DNA of 64,000 nt from Nematostella vectensis. Its lineage: Eukaryota; Cnidaria; Anthozoa; Actiniaria; Edwardsiidae. The notes below the pieces were generated by a model, which did not search any database, was not told the DNA's origin, and worked only from the letters and a program-made list of their open reading frames with translations. The stretch covers positions 9,679,519-9,743,518 of the forward strand of contig NC_064036.1 of assembly GCF_932526225.1 (NCBI RefSeq), written 5' to 3'. Of this stretch, positions 1 to 12,400 are shown piece after piece (position 1 is the stretch's first letter; the number at the start of each line of letters is the position of its first letter). A program made the translations under genes and the position numbers.

Positions 1-481
1 ATAGAACTGGGAAGTACGGCTGTAAATAAAGCAATAAAACAATTTTTGCGCATTTTAGTGGAATAAGTCTAAGTTTCCAGTTGAATGTACCTTTTTTATA
101 AGAACGTCCAACCAGCTAAATTTTAAGAACATTTAAAGAAAATGTGTGATGCGTTCTAATAGGCAGATTAAAATTGATTAAAATTTCAGTACTTCTCTCT
201 TAATAAATGTGCATAAATCGCAAGCGTCTAACAACGTAGAAACCAGACAAGATATTCTAATAGACATTAGTCTAGAATAAAAAAAAACATATTAAGAATA
301 CCTGATTTTACGCGGGAAATAGTTATTTTAATTATTTTTAAAGCATTTCTTATGAAAAAAGACTCCCCCTGACCCCAATTAAAAACTTAGTAAGAACCAA
401 TTACTAGGGAATTAGGAACAAGAACCCTGATGGAATGACCGTTACTGGGCCGCGATGGCTAGAGACGTTATCGTCGCACTT
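1..481. other. Intergenic, nothing recognised
   Basis: AT-rich unique-looking sequence to the left of the minisatellite. No open reading frame of note, no RNA gene and no repeat was recognised. The last ~100 bases become G-rich as they grade into the tandem array. Confidence 0.6.
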
Positions 482-3400
482 GGATGACTAGGGTATGGGA
501 TGACTGGGGAATAGGAGGGGGCCTAGGGACTAGGATGACTAAGGTATAGGAGGGAGCTTAGGGACTAGGATGACTAAGGTATAGGAGGGAGCAAAGGGAC
601 TAAGATGACTGGGGTATAGGGGGGAGAATACGGACTAGGATGAATGGGGTATAGGAGGGAGCCTAGGGACTAGGATGACTAGGGTATAGGAGGGAGCATA
701 GGGACTAGGATGACTGGGGTATAGGAGGGAGCATAGGGACTAGCATGACTAGGGAATAGGAGGGAGCATAGGGACTAGGATGACTAGGGTATAGGAGGAA
801 GCATAGGGACTAGGATGACTAGAGTATAGGAGGGAGCCTAGGGACTAGGATGACTAGGGTATAGGAGGGAGCCTAGGGACTAGGATGACTAGGGTATAGG
901 AGGGAGCATAGGGACTAGGATGACTAGGGTATAGGAGGGAGCCTAGGGACTAGGATGACTAGGGTATAGGAGGGAGCATAGGGACTAGGATGACTAGGGT
1001 ATAGAAGGGAGCATAGGGACTAGGATGACTAGGGTATTGGAGGGAGCATAGGGACTAGGATGACTGGGGTATAGGAGGGAGCCTAGGGACTAGGATGACT
1101 AGGGTATAGGAGGGAGCATAGGGACTAGGATGACTAGGGTATAGGAGGAAGCATATGGACTAGGATGACTAGGGTATAGGAGGGAGCCTAGGGACTAGGA
1201 TGACTGGAGTATAGGAGGGAGCATAGGGACTAGGAAGACTAGGGTATAGGAGGAAGCATAGGGACTAGGATGACTGGGGTATAGGAGGGAGCATAGGGAC
1301 TAGGATGACTGGGGTATAGGAGGGAGCATAGGGACTAGGATGACTAGAGTATAGGAGGGAGCATGGGGACTAGGATGACTGGGGTATAGGAGGGAGCATA
1401 AAGACTAGGATGACTAGGGTATAGGAGGTAGCATAGGGACTAGGATGACTAGGGTATAGGAGGGAGCATAGGGACTAGGATGACTAAGGTATAGGAGGGA
1501 GCATAGGGACTAGCATGACTGGGGTAAAGGAGGGAGCATAGGGACTAGGATTACTGGGGTATAGGAGGGAGCATAGGGACTAGGATGACTTTGGTATAGG
1601 AGGGAGCGTAGGGACTAGGATGACTAGGGTATAGGAGGAAGCATATGGACTAGGATGACTAGGGTATAGGAGGGAGCCTAGGGACTAGGATGACTGGAGT
1701 ATAGGAGGGAGCATAGGGACTAGGAAGACTAGGGTATAGGAGGAAGCATAGGGACTAGGATGACTGGGGTATAGGAGGGAGCATAGGGACTAGGATGACT
1801 GGGGTATAGGAGGGAGCATAGGGACTAGGATGACTAGAGTATAGGAGGGAGCATGGGGACTAGGATGACTGGGGTATAGGAGGGAGCATAAAGACTAGGA
1901 TGACTAGGGTATAGGAGGTAGCATAGGGACTAGGATGACTAGGGTATAGGAGGGAGCATAGGGACTAGGATGACTAAGGTATAGGAGGGAGCATAGGGAC
2001 TAGCATGACTGGGGTAAAGGAGGGAGCATAGGGACTAGGATTACTGGGGTATAGGAGGGAGCATAGGGACTAGGATGACTTTGGTATAGGAGGGAGCGTA
2101 GGGACTAGGATGACTAGGGTATAGGAGGGAGCATGGGGACTAGGATGACTGGGATATAGGAGGGAGAATAGGGACTAGGATGACTAGGGTATAGGAGGGA
2201 GCATAGGGACTAGGATGACTAGGGTATAGGAGGGAGCATAGGGACTAGGATGACTAGGGTATAGAAGGGAGCCTAGGGACTAGGATGACTAGGGTATAGG
2301 AGGGAGCAAAGGGACTAGGATGACTAGGGTATAGGAGGGAGCCTAGGGACTAGGAAGACTAGGGTATTGGAGGGAGCATAGGGACTAGGATGACTGGGGT
2401 ATAGGAGGGAGCCTAGGGACTAGGATGACTAGGGTATAGGAAGGAGCATAGGGACTAGGATGACTAGGGTATAGGAGGAAGCATATGGACTAGGATGACT
2501 AGGGTATAGGAGGGAGCCTAGGGACTAGGATGACTGGAGTATAGGAGGGAGCATAGGGACTAGGAAGACTAGGGTATAGGAGGAAGCATAGGGACTAGGA
2601 TGACTGGGGTATAGGAGGGAGAATACGGACTAGGATGAATGGGGTATAGGAGGGAGCCTAGGGACTAGGATGACTGGGGTATAGGAGGGAGCAAAGGGAC
2701 TAAGATGACTGGGGTATAGGAGGGAGCATACGGACTAGGATGAATGGGGTATAGGAGGGAGCCTAGGGACTAGGATGACTGGGGTATAGGAGGGAGCATA
2801 GGGACTAAGATGACTGGGGTATAGGAGGGAGCATACGGACTAGGATGACTAGGGTATAGGAGGGAGCATAGGGACTAGGATGACTAGGGTATAGGAGGGA
2901 GCATAGGGACTAGGATGACTAGGGTATAGAAGGGAGAATAGGGACTAGGATGACTGGGGTATAGGAGGGAGCCTAGGGACTAGGATGACTAGGGTATAGG
3001 AGGGAGCATAGGGACTAGGATGACTAGGGTATAGAAGGGAGAATAGGGACTAGGATGACTGGGGTATAGGAGAAAGCATAGGGACTAGGATGACTGGGGT
3101 ATAGGAGGGAGAATAGGGACTAGGATGACTGGGGTATAGGAGGGAGCATAGGGACTAGGATGACTAGGGTATAGGAGGGAGAATAGGGACTAGGATGACT
3201 AGGGTATAGGAGGGAGCCTAGGGACTAGGATGACTAGGGTATAGGAGGGAGCCTAGGGACTAGGATGACTAGGGTATAGGAGGGAGCCTAGGGACTAGGA
3301 TTACTAAGGTATAGGAGGGAGCTTAGGGACTAGGATGACTAAGGTATAGGAGGGAGCATAGGGACTAGGATGACTGGGGTATAGGAGAAAGCATAGGGAC

Positions 3401-6122
3401 TAGCATGACTGAGTATAGGAGGGAGCATAGGGACTAGGATGACTAGGGTATAGGAGGGAGCATAGGGAATAGGATGACTGGGGTATAGGAGGGAGCATAG
3501 GGACTAGGATGACTAGGGTATAGGAGGGAGCAAAGGGACTAGGATGACTAGTGTATAGGAGGAAGAATAGGGACAAGGATGACTAAGGTATAGGAGGGAG
3601 CCTAGGGACTAGGATGACTAGGGTATAGGAGGGAGAATAGGGACTAGGGTATAGGAGGGAGCCTAGGGAATAGAATGACTAGGGTATAGGGGGGAGCATA
3701 GGGACTAGGATGACTGGGGTATAGGAGGGAGCATAGGGACTAGGATGACTAGGGTATAGGAGGCAGCATAGGGACTAAGATGACTGGGGTATAGGAGGGA
3801 GCATAGGGACTTAGATGACTGGGGTATAGGAGGGAGCATAGGGACTAGGATGACTAGGGTATAGGAGGGAGAATAGGGACTAGGATGACTAGGGTATAGG
3901 AGGGAGCATAGGGACTAGGATGACTAGGGTATAGGAGGGAGCGTAGGGACTAGGATGACTAGGGTATAGGAGTGAGAATAGGGACTAGGATGACTAGGGT
4001 ATAGGAGGGAGAATAGGGACTAGGATGACTAGGGTATAAGAGGGAGCCTAGGGACTAGGATGACTAGGGTATAGGAGGGAGCATAGGGACTAGGATGACT
4101 GGGGTATAGGAGGGAGCATAGGGACTAGGATGACTAGAGTATAGGAGGGAGCATGGGGACTAGGATGACTAGGGTATAGGAGGGAGCCTAGGGAATAGAA
4201 TGACTAGGGTATAGGGGGGAGCATAGGGACTAGGATGACTGGGGTATAGGAGGGAGCATAGGGACTAGGATGACTAGGGTATAGGAGGCAGCATAGGGAC
4301 TAAGATGACTGGGGTATAGGAGGGAGCATAGGGACTTAGATGACTGGGGTATAGGAGGGAGCATAGGGACTAGGATGACTAGGGTATAGGAGGGAGAATA
4401 GGGACTAGGATGACTAGGGTATAGGAGGGAGCATAGGGACTAGGATGACTAGGGTATAGGAGGGAGCATAGGGACTAGGATGACTAGGGTATAGGAGTGA
4501 GAATAGGGACTAGGATGACTAGGGTATAGGAGGGAGAATAGGGACTAGGATGACTAGGGTATAAGAGGGAGCCTAGGGACTAGGATGACTAGGGTATAGG
4601 AGGGAGCATAGGGACTAGGATGACTGGGGTATAGGAGGGAGCATAGGGACTAGGATGACTAGAGTATAGGAGGGAGCATGGGGACTAGGATGACTAGGGT
4701 ATAGGAGGGAGCATAAAGACTAGGATGACTAGGGTATAGGAGGTAGCATAGGGACTAGGATGACTAGGGTATAGGAGGGAGCATAGGGACTAGGATGACT
4801 AAGGTATAGGAGGGAGCATAGGGACTAGCATGACTGGGGTAAAGGAGGGAGCATAGGGACTAGGATTACTGGGGTATAGGAGGGAGCATAGGGACTAGGA
4901 TGACTTTGGTATAGGAGGGAGCGTAGGGACTAGGATGACTAGGGTATAGGAGGGAGCATAGGGACTAGGATGACTGGGGTATAGGAGGGAGCAAAGGGAC
5001 TAGGATGACTGGGGTATAGGAGGGAGCAAAGGGACTAGGATGACTAGGGTATAGGAGGGAGCATAGGGACTAGGATGACTGGGGTATAGGAGGGAGCAAA
5101 GGGACTAGGATGACTGGGGTATAGGAGGGAGCATACGGACTAGGATGACTGGGGTATAGGAGGGAGCATAGGGACTAGGATGATTGGGGTATAGGAGGGA
5201 GCATAGGGACTAGGATGACTAGGGTATAGGAGGGAGCATAGGGACTAGGATGACTAGGGTATGGGAGGGAGAATAGGGACTAGGATGACTAGGGTATAGG
5301 AGTGAGCATAGGGACTAGCATGACTGGTGTAAATTAGGGAGCATACAGACTAGGATGACCGGGGTATAGGAGGGAGCATGGGGACTAGGATGACTGGGAC
5401 ATAGGAGGGAGCATAGGGACTAGCATGACTAGGGTATAGGAGGGAGCATAGGGACTAGGATGACTAGGGTATAGGAGGGAGCCTAGGGACTAGGATGACT
5501 TGGGTATAGGAGGGAGCAAAGGGACTAGGATGACTAGGGTATAGGAGGGAGCAAAGGGACTAGGATGACTAGGGTATAGGAGGGAGCAAAGGGACTAGGA
5601 TGACTAGGGTATAGGAGGGAGCAAAGGGACTAGGATGACTAGGGTATAGGAGGGAGCAAAGGGACTAGGATGACTAGGGTATAGGAGGGAGCATAGGGAC
5701 TAGGATGACTGGGGTATAGGAGGGAGCAAAGGGACTAGGATGACTGGGGTATAGGAGGGAGCAAAGGGACTAGGATGACTAGGGTATAGGAGGGAGCATA
5801 GGGACTAGGATGACTGGGGTATAGGAGGGAGCAAAGGGACTAGGATGACTGGGGTATAGGAGGGAGCATACGGACTAGGATGACTGGGGTATAGGAGGGA
5901 GCATAGGGACTAGGATGATTGGGGTATAGGAGGGAGCATAGGGACTAGGATGACTAGGGTATAGGAGGGAGCATAGGGACTAGGATGACTAGGGTATGGG
6001 AGGGAGAATAGGGACTAGGATGACTAGGGTATAGGAGTGAGCATAGGGACTAGCATGACTGGTGTAAATTAGGGAGCATACAGACTAGGATGACCGGGGT
6101 AAAGGACGTAGCATAGGGACAT
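482..6122. repeat. 35-bp minisatellite array (~160 units)
   Basis: A head-to-tail array of a 35-bp unit that starts GGGACTAGGATGACT and ends with a purine-rich GGAGGGAGC segment. Unit spacing was measured directly, for example unit starts at 841, 876 and 911. Units differ by one to a few substitutions, mostly A/G at fixed positions. Blocks of variant units recur at exact multiples of 35: 1141 matches 1631 (490 bp, 14 units), 3661 matches 4186 (525 bp, 15 units), and 5326 matches 6061 (735 bp, 21 units). The unit contains TAG and TGA and is not a multiple of three, so it is not coding. The purine-rich strand has many short G-runs. The array ends about 110 bp beyond the poly(A) signal of the methyltransferase gene. 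Confidence 0.97.
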
Positions 6123-6222
6123 AGCTAGTACGAGCAGTCGGAGTCATTTGCATTTTAATGGTTCGCAAAATTCCAAATAGCAATATTCTTTTTTATATTT
6201 ATCTTGATTATACTGCTACTTT

Positions 6223-6228
6223 TTTATT
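6223..6228 (-). terminator. Poly(A) signal of the methyltransferase gene
   Basis: TTTATT on the given strand is AATAAA on the minus strand. It lies only 6 bases past the TGA stop at 6235-6237, so the 3' UTR would be very short. No closer or stronger signal was seen before the minisatellite. Confidence 0.45.
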
Positions 6229-6234
6229 TAAGGT

Positions 6235-7155
6235 TCATACTATTCCTTTGTATATAACTACTGCTGCTACCTCTTTTCTGCCTTCCCTTCTACCCCCTTC
6301 GTTAATCTTGGAGTTATCCTTGATGAATTGCAAAACATCGCGCATTAATTCGGGGCCAGCAGTTTTTCTGAAGTCAACAAAGTGAGTAAGAAAATCCAAC
6401 AACATGTTACCGTCGATTGACAACGCATCGTAAAGATCGGTCACATCAATGGTGAAGGGTAGTATTCGACGCTCGTAAACCCAGCCAAGTTTCCTTGCGA
6501 TTTCTATGACATGAGTGTCGCGGAGATCTTCCGTTCCCTTGGCCGCTTGGATACCAACACTGGCGAAGCAAGAAGCAAGCTGAGAAATCAGGTCCTCAGG
6601 TGTTCGGAGAACGACAAGAATGGCTCCGGTGTCACGCAACATTCTTTCATAACACTGCCGTAACGCTACTTCCAAGTCATCCATGTAGTAAATACTGTAA
6701 ATAAAGTGAACAAGATCGAAGGCTGTGGACTCACTCGATCTTTGCAAGAATGTGTTAAATGTCTGGCACTCCATTCTCCATTCAACACGGTGATTTCCCA
6801 GGCTGTATTGAGCTTGCGCTCTTGCAATTGCTTCTTTGTACACTGCCAATTCATTTGCGTTTGGCTCGACGGCTGTGTTAGCAATCATAAATGCCTCTGG
6901 CAATGCTTTCAAAGCTGCATTTATAACCTCTCTATCCATTTTACCATCTCCCGCACCAATGCTCAGAATCGATAGCCGCTGGCTCGCGGATAGCGCGGGC
7001 AGAATTCGAGAAACAACACGGGGAATCTCTTGTTGTATGATGTCCTTGCATCGTTGGTGATGCTGAGAGAACTTCAAGTATATAGCATAGCCTTGCGAGT
7101 AGTAATCAAGTGAGTCTGTAGTCGATGTCGATAAAATCGACTTTAAGTTTGCCAT
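6235..7155 (-). CDS. HNMT: Histamine N-methyltransferase-like SAM enzyme, intronless
   Basis: A single uninterrupted 306-residue frame from ATG at 7155 to TGA at 6235. The family transfers the methyl group of S-adenosylmethionine to a small amine; in vertebrates the cytosolic enzyme inactivates histamine. The SAM-binding fold is recognisable: motif I LSIGAGDGKMDREVI (about residues 63-77), the acidic second strand VEPNANELAVYKE (about 97-109), and FDLVHFIYSIYYMDDLE (about 146-162), which matches the HNMT pattern of an aromatic YY after a strand. The C-terminal LLDFLTHFVDF is also HNMT-like. Length is close to the vertebrate enzyme (about 290). The last ~20 residues are basic and low in complexity. 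It has no introns, unlike every other gene here, which could mean retroposition or a lineage-specific expansion (inference). Substrate cannot be deduced; a different small amine is possible. Confidence 0.88.
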   Translation of the reverse strand: MANLKSILSTSTTDSLDYYSQGYAIYLKFSQHHQRCKDIIQQEIPRVVSRILPALSASQRLSILSIGAGDGKMDREVINAALKALPEAFMIANTAVEPNANELAVYKEAIARAQAQYSLGNHRVEWRMECQTFNTFLQRSSESTAFDLVHFIYSIYYMDDLEVALRQCYERMLRDTGAILVVLRTPEDLISQLASCFASVGIQAAKGTEDLRDTHVIEIARKLGWVYERRILPFTIDVTDLYDALSIDGNMLLDFLTHFVDFRKTAGPELMRDVLQFIKDNSKINEGGRREGRKEVAAVVIYKGIV

Positions 7156-7437
7156 ATCGAGTACAAAACAACGTTGGGCAGGAGAAGAGGTAACAATTTC
7201 AAGATAAAAGAAATCCGTGCTACAAATGACGTGGTGACTGGCTAATGTAGGTCAAAGGCTTGCCATTCTAAGGTTGTGTGAAATTGTGTATGTAATGGCG
7301 TCACGTATGATTGCCGATCGGCTCAAAAAAATCCTTTCAAACAACCTTCAAACCTTCACACTTCCTTTCTTTTGATACAAGAGATAAGACAAGACATTTC
7401 TCATTTACTTTGACTTTATGTAGGGCATACCTGCTAG

Positions 7438-8263
7438 CACAGGTAGCCCAGGCTCATATTACTTTTGACGATTTTCTAGAGAATATATGGTGACTTTTAA
7501 GCGTATGGTTTTTTTGTACTAAGTCTTAATAAAATTTATTGAAATATTAACAGTGTTTGCTTGGTGTCCTTAATGTTCTTCCGACTGAGTTTCAGCTATT
7601 TTCGTTGGGTTTAATTTAACTAGCCTTTCACCAGCACATCTCTTTATGTATGGCTGGTAAAAGGCTAGTTATACCCAACGAACACGAAAATAGCTGAAAC
7701 TCAGTCAGAAGAACATTAAGACCACCAAGCAAACACTGTTACGTTTTCATACCTGTCAACCTCCGAAAAGCTCAAGGCTTGAGAATTTTTGGGGGGAAGG
7801 GGTGGGGTACATTTATTTTGGGGGGAGGGGTGGGTTTAACCTTGCAGACGTTTGCCTTATACATCCTTATACATACTGAGCCGAAACGAGCGCTGAGCGT
7901 AACGAGCACGAACCAAAAGCGGACAAGTGCGCCGCGGCGCTCGTCTGGCGTTTAAGACTCTCAGTACGTCCTGGGTCCCCAAAGATGTGCCGTATAGAAA
8001 CCGAGGGTGTTAGATAAATTGCGCTACGCAAGGGAATTATTGTTTCAAATATTTTAGAAAATAAGCAAAATGACGATTTTCTATAGAATAATTTTTCGGA
8101 AGCGATAAAAATCGCTAAAAGCGGGAGATTTTGTGCTCAACGAGCGGAAGAAGGGGTCCAAAATATTGACACTCCCGCCTAAACCGGGAGAGTTGAAAAG
8201 CATGCGTTTTAGAGTCACATTCTCTAGTAAATCGTCAAAAGTAATGAGCCTGGTCTACCTGTG
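7438..8263. mobile_element. Fold-back element A (inverted ends CACAGGTAG)
   Basis: The left arm (7438-7508) and right arm (8198-8263) are imperfect inverted copies. Both start with CACAGGTAG at the outside and carry a matching stretch that reads CGTCAAAAGTAAT on the right arm. No transposase frame lies between, so it is a non-autonomous, MITE-like fold-back element (inference). A clean target-site duplication was not identified. A separate smaller palindrome (7549-7740) sits inside it. Confidence 0.7.
7549..7740. repeat. 192-bp near-perfect palindrome
   Basis: Arms of about 80-85 bases flank a loop of about 30 bases. The left end AACAGTGTTTGCTTGGTG and the right end are reverse complements with few mismatches. 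A transcript would fold into one long hairpin. The ends share AACAGTGTTTG with an internal part of element B at 8312-8639. Confidence 0.85.
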
Positions 8264-8311
8264 ACTACTAGAAGTTTCTGATGTTAACTGTGAGCCGAAC
8301 GGCGATCATAG

Positions 8312-8639
8312 CACAGGTAGTCCAAGCAATGTATCTGTAAACCGATAAGAAATAACAGTGTTTGTATGAAAGTAAATCCTAACCCCGCTATTTGCCGTTT
8401 GTTTTGTTGTGAATATCAATGAGTAACATACAAACTTACAACTGACTTCTGCTGTCTTTTTAATGTCTAGAGATATGTTTTTCAAGAAAAAAAAACCGTA
8501 ATTAAACTCTAGACATTAAAAAACACAAGTAAAAGTCATGTTGTAAGTTTGTATGTAATTTATTGTTATTCAAAACAAAACGCACACAAATATACAAACA
8601 CTGTCATTTCTCATCGGTTTTTTGCCTGGGCTACCTGTG
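8312..8639. mobile_element. Fold-back element B, same termini as A
   Basis: A 328-bp element that begins CACAGGTAG and ends CTACCTGTG. Inside the ends are inverted copies of an ATCGG/CCGAT block, of AACAGTGTTTGTAT, of a CATACAAACTTACAAC block and of TAATGTCTAGAG, so the whole element folds back on itself. It has no coding capacity. It lies 48 bp to the right of element A and shares its terminal 9 bases, so the two are probably members of one family. Confidence 0.7.
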
Positions 8640-9454
8640 GTCATACGTGTGCCACAGGCTTACCACCCTGCCGTTGTTATCATCAGATTATTCCCGTAAA
8701 TGATCTATTACAAAATAAATGTCCAATGAAATCTCATAAAGTTGTCTTTGATGCCAATAAATGGTAAAAAAAAATCGATTTTATACGATTAAGTCTAAAA
8801 GAGAAAAAGAAAATTGCTATCTGAGCCTCGGTATGTTCTTAGCATTTTCTTAGAATTTGGTGAAATCTCAGGTTTGACGTTCTTATAAAGAAGGTTTTAT
8901 TAAAAAAAGAGTGCACCACGAAATTCCCTCTAATTTGGCTTAAATGTATCTTGTTTGCGACGTGTTCTCCGTGTTTGATTAGAAAACCAAGTCAAGCTAC
9001 GTTGATCTGAGGTACTACACCCGTTGCGCGCGAACAGTCCCCGACGCGCTATCCCAAATGCGCCGACTAATAAAAATAACTGGGCATGCAGATAACTCAG
9101 AATCCATTGTTTTAATGCCCTTAGTCAATGCGATGCTTTTAATGGTTGTTATATCGTATGGTATGTTTAATGACAGAAACACATTGACAATTGGCATCTG
9201 GGTATTCCATCCATTTTTTTAGTGTCCTTAACCATTCCATCTCTTCCAGGTTATGCATTCCACTTGCATATAACCATTCCACGCTTTCCTAGAAGTTCTT
9301 GTGTTCATATGACCATAATAATCACAAATTCAGATGGGCTATTTCACAAGGATTACAGACTGCGACAAGCCAGTAATAAGCAGAGGACAAAATGTATAAA
9401 AACATTATAACATCACGTTTGTGGCCACCACAGTCTGATAGAAAAATCTAAAAA
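8640..9454. other. Intergenic / 3' flank of the receptor gene
   Basis: No coding or RNA gene recognised. A minus-strand AATAAA (TTTATT at 8896-8901) could serve as poly(A) signal for the receptor gene, about 555 bases past its stop codon; this is tentative. Confidence 0.4.
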
Positions 9455-12400
9455 TCAACTGCATCCACTGCCATCTTTAGCTGCTACTGTTCTGGTTATT
9501 GTTGACAATGCGATAGATCCCCTTTGTGTGGACGGGTCCGATACAAATACAGCGTCATAATTTTCATTATCTGGTGGCGGGGCTGGCTCATTGTACATTT
9601 GGGTTATTGGAGCCTGAAAGAAGAAAAGTTCTTTAAACTCTTAAAAGTATCATACCATTGAAACGATACCGTACAAAATCGACTACAACAACTTTTATAA
9701 AAGATCCTCAGTGTTTAAAAAAATTAAAGACCAAGAGCAAGTGGGCACATATAAGGGCAAAATACATCGTTTTTGGTTGAGGGGAGAAACGAAGATCTAC
9801 GTCCAGACTTACAATTTCGCCAAAGTTTGGGCCAAGTGGAGGAATGCGACGAATAGATCTTTTTCTGCTGGAAGCAATAGAAAGCAAACAAGAAATTAAC
9901 TTAATATTATGAAGCCTGAGAAAGGAAAATCCGGGGGGGGCTAGCTTTTTGCTGAGAGGGAATGGCGCATTTAACCGGGAAACGACGCTAACGAGTAGGC
10001 TGCGGAAAAGTTTTTTTATTAACTTTTTGCTAGCACGTTATCGTGCAAACGTTATTAATTAATTATTTTTTTAGTTTTCGCGCGTAATCTTCCCTTAGCA
10101 ATCCGCAAGGGAGTTAGCAATCCGGAAGGGAGTTGAACGCGGTTGGTTTCAAAATTCCGAGTAGTGCATTTCGCTTTTTTTTTCTTTTTCACCTGAAATA
10201 AATCTTGTAGGATTTTGAATCGTGGCTCTCCTTCCCCCCCCCCCCCCCCCCATCATTCTAGATGTTTCGCTGAGCGATTGAGAGGGTTATTAGTATGCCA
10301 GACGTTTGTAGCCGGTGTTGACAGAGCACGCGCGTAAGCCAGGATTTGCTGGGGATAAGGACCGCGCCATTTAGAAAGTCGAAAATCAACCAATTCCCAC
10401 AATATGGAAAAACTTTTTTTTTGCTGGTTGTGGGAGAGGCACGGGTCCTTGCTTAGGCCCCGTGTAAACTAGTTACGCACCAACAGAGCAAGTCAGGCGA
10501 AAATTCGGCGCAGTTTGCACATGGCTTTACACTAATCACTAGTTACGCACCAACAGAGTAAGTAAGTTCCCCTCACCTTATCACGACGTAGCCAAAGACA
10601 AGTACGCCAACCACAATCACTCCACTCAGGATGATGGCCACAAGGCTAACAGTGCTCAAGCTGCTAGGGCTGGAGCGTGGCGTGCTTCGCGGCATATCTG
10701 TGCGCACATAAACCAGTCAGATAAAACATATTATCATAACCGCTGCGATCACCGCAGTCAACAGTATCGGCGTCATTATATTATATACGTTGTTAATTAA
10801 ACTGGATGTTTAATTAAACCTTTAGGAAAGGCTTCCGCCATCTTTAATTTCGTTATCATCATAATATAACGATCATCGGTATTGGCATAACAAACTTAAC
10901 TAGATAATATCACTAAACCATTACCATCACCGCAAACATCACTGTCACTTCTGTCACCATCATGACCAAAAAACAACACTACAATATGACAGTCATAGAG
11001 TTATACGGTTGCTCTAGCTTCTGCAATTGTACTCTGTAAATCAAAGCAGTTTATGTGCACATACCTAATGCCCTTATACCATACTGTCCCACACCCCCAC
11101 AAGTCTTTTTGTTGCACATGCTCATAAATATCTTGTACGCTGTGTAGGAGTCGAGCCCAGGGATCACTGTACTATTAGGCACAGCTCCCCCATGTATAGG
11201 CACCGTCTTTGATATAGATACGGAGCCGTTACTCTGCTTCTTGATGTGGAATTTAAAGCTGGCAGGGGCGCCTTTCCATTCCTTTATGGACGGGACCTAA
11301 AATGTAAGGAATATCATGCTACACCCTCGCAACCTAGAGTCGGAGAGAGCCTGAGTTCGAGAGTGCCTTGAAAACAAGGCGCAAATATAAACACAGGGGG
11401 TTGGGGTTCCGGCGTGCTTTAAGAATGGGGCGCAAATATAAACATAGGGGGAGGGTCTGGCGCACTTGAAAACAAGACACAAATATAAGCACGGGGGGAG
11501 GGGGTGCTTTAAGAACGGGGCGCAAGGAGGGAGGAGGTTCTCTCTCGTGTGTGTAACCAAGAATCCAAGAGTCGCGCCGTGCAATCGCTCGGCCCGGAAC
11601 ATTACATCTTTAGAAACGAGATGAACACTAATTTCGACACACTCTGTTTCTAGTTTAGTCTCCCCTGACACTAAGTACGGCTGTGCAGTAGACTCATGTT
11701 TATGGGTGTTCTACTTCGGAAATAAACATTTGCAGATATCACAAAGTGCGGCAAGTCAGTTAAGAAGTTTACAAAAAGGTGTCACAATTTCCAAGTCCGT
11801 AATGTGTAATATTCATTTACGACGAAGCTCGTTAGATATTACAAAGTGCGTCACGTGCGTGTCAAATTCATTTCAAAGTTTATTGGTTAACACATTGTTC
11901 ATCAAGTTTACAACGAAGTTCATCAGGTATTTCAAAATACGAAGTTAGTATTTCGAAGTGTTAAAGAAACATAGTTTGTCGACCTTACCTTCCAAGTTAG
12001 GGTAACATTTCTCTTTCCTGGTTGGTGGGGTAACTGCTCGGAGTAATCGCCCACAATAATAGGTCCTGGATCGGGCTCTATACGGAAACACATTCAATGA
12101 GTGCTGGTAAAAAACAAAATTTCTAGTAAGCGCCACGCCTTTAATCCATAAGTTGTCTACAGCGCTACCAAAGCCTTTATACCCCATGTTCAGCTACGGG
12201 GCGTAGCCAGGATTTTGACAGGAGGGGCCCAAAAAGGCTCATATTAGACATTTTCTCCTGTATTTTAAGTAATGTCTCGTACATTTGCTGTACTTTTGGC
12301 TGCTGGGAGGGGGAACTGCTCCCCTTGGCTACGAACATTGAGCTTTTCAAGGATGACTGCTCCAGCCTTTACTTTTATGTACAGAGCTTTGATCACATTG

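Noticed and set aside
482-6122. Possible CRISPR array or telomeric repeat
   Set aside because: Units are directly adjacent with no unique spacers, the genome is eukaryotic, and the unit is not TTAGGG.
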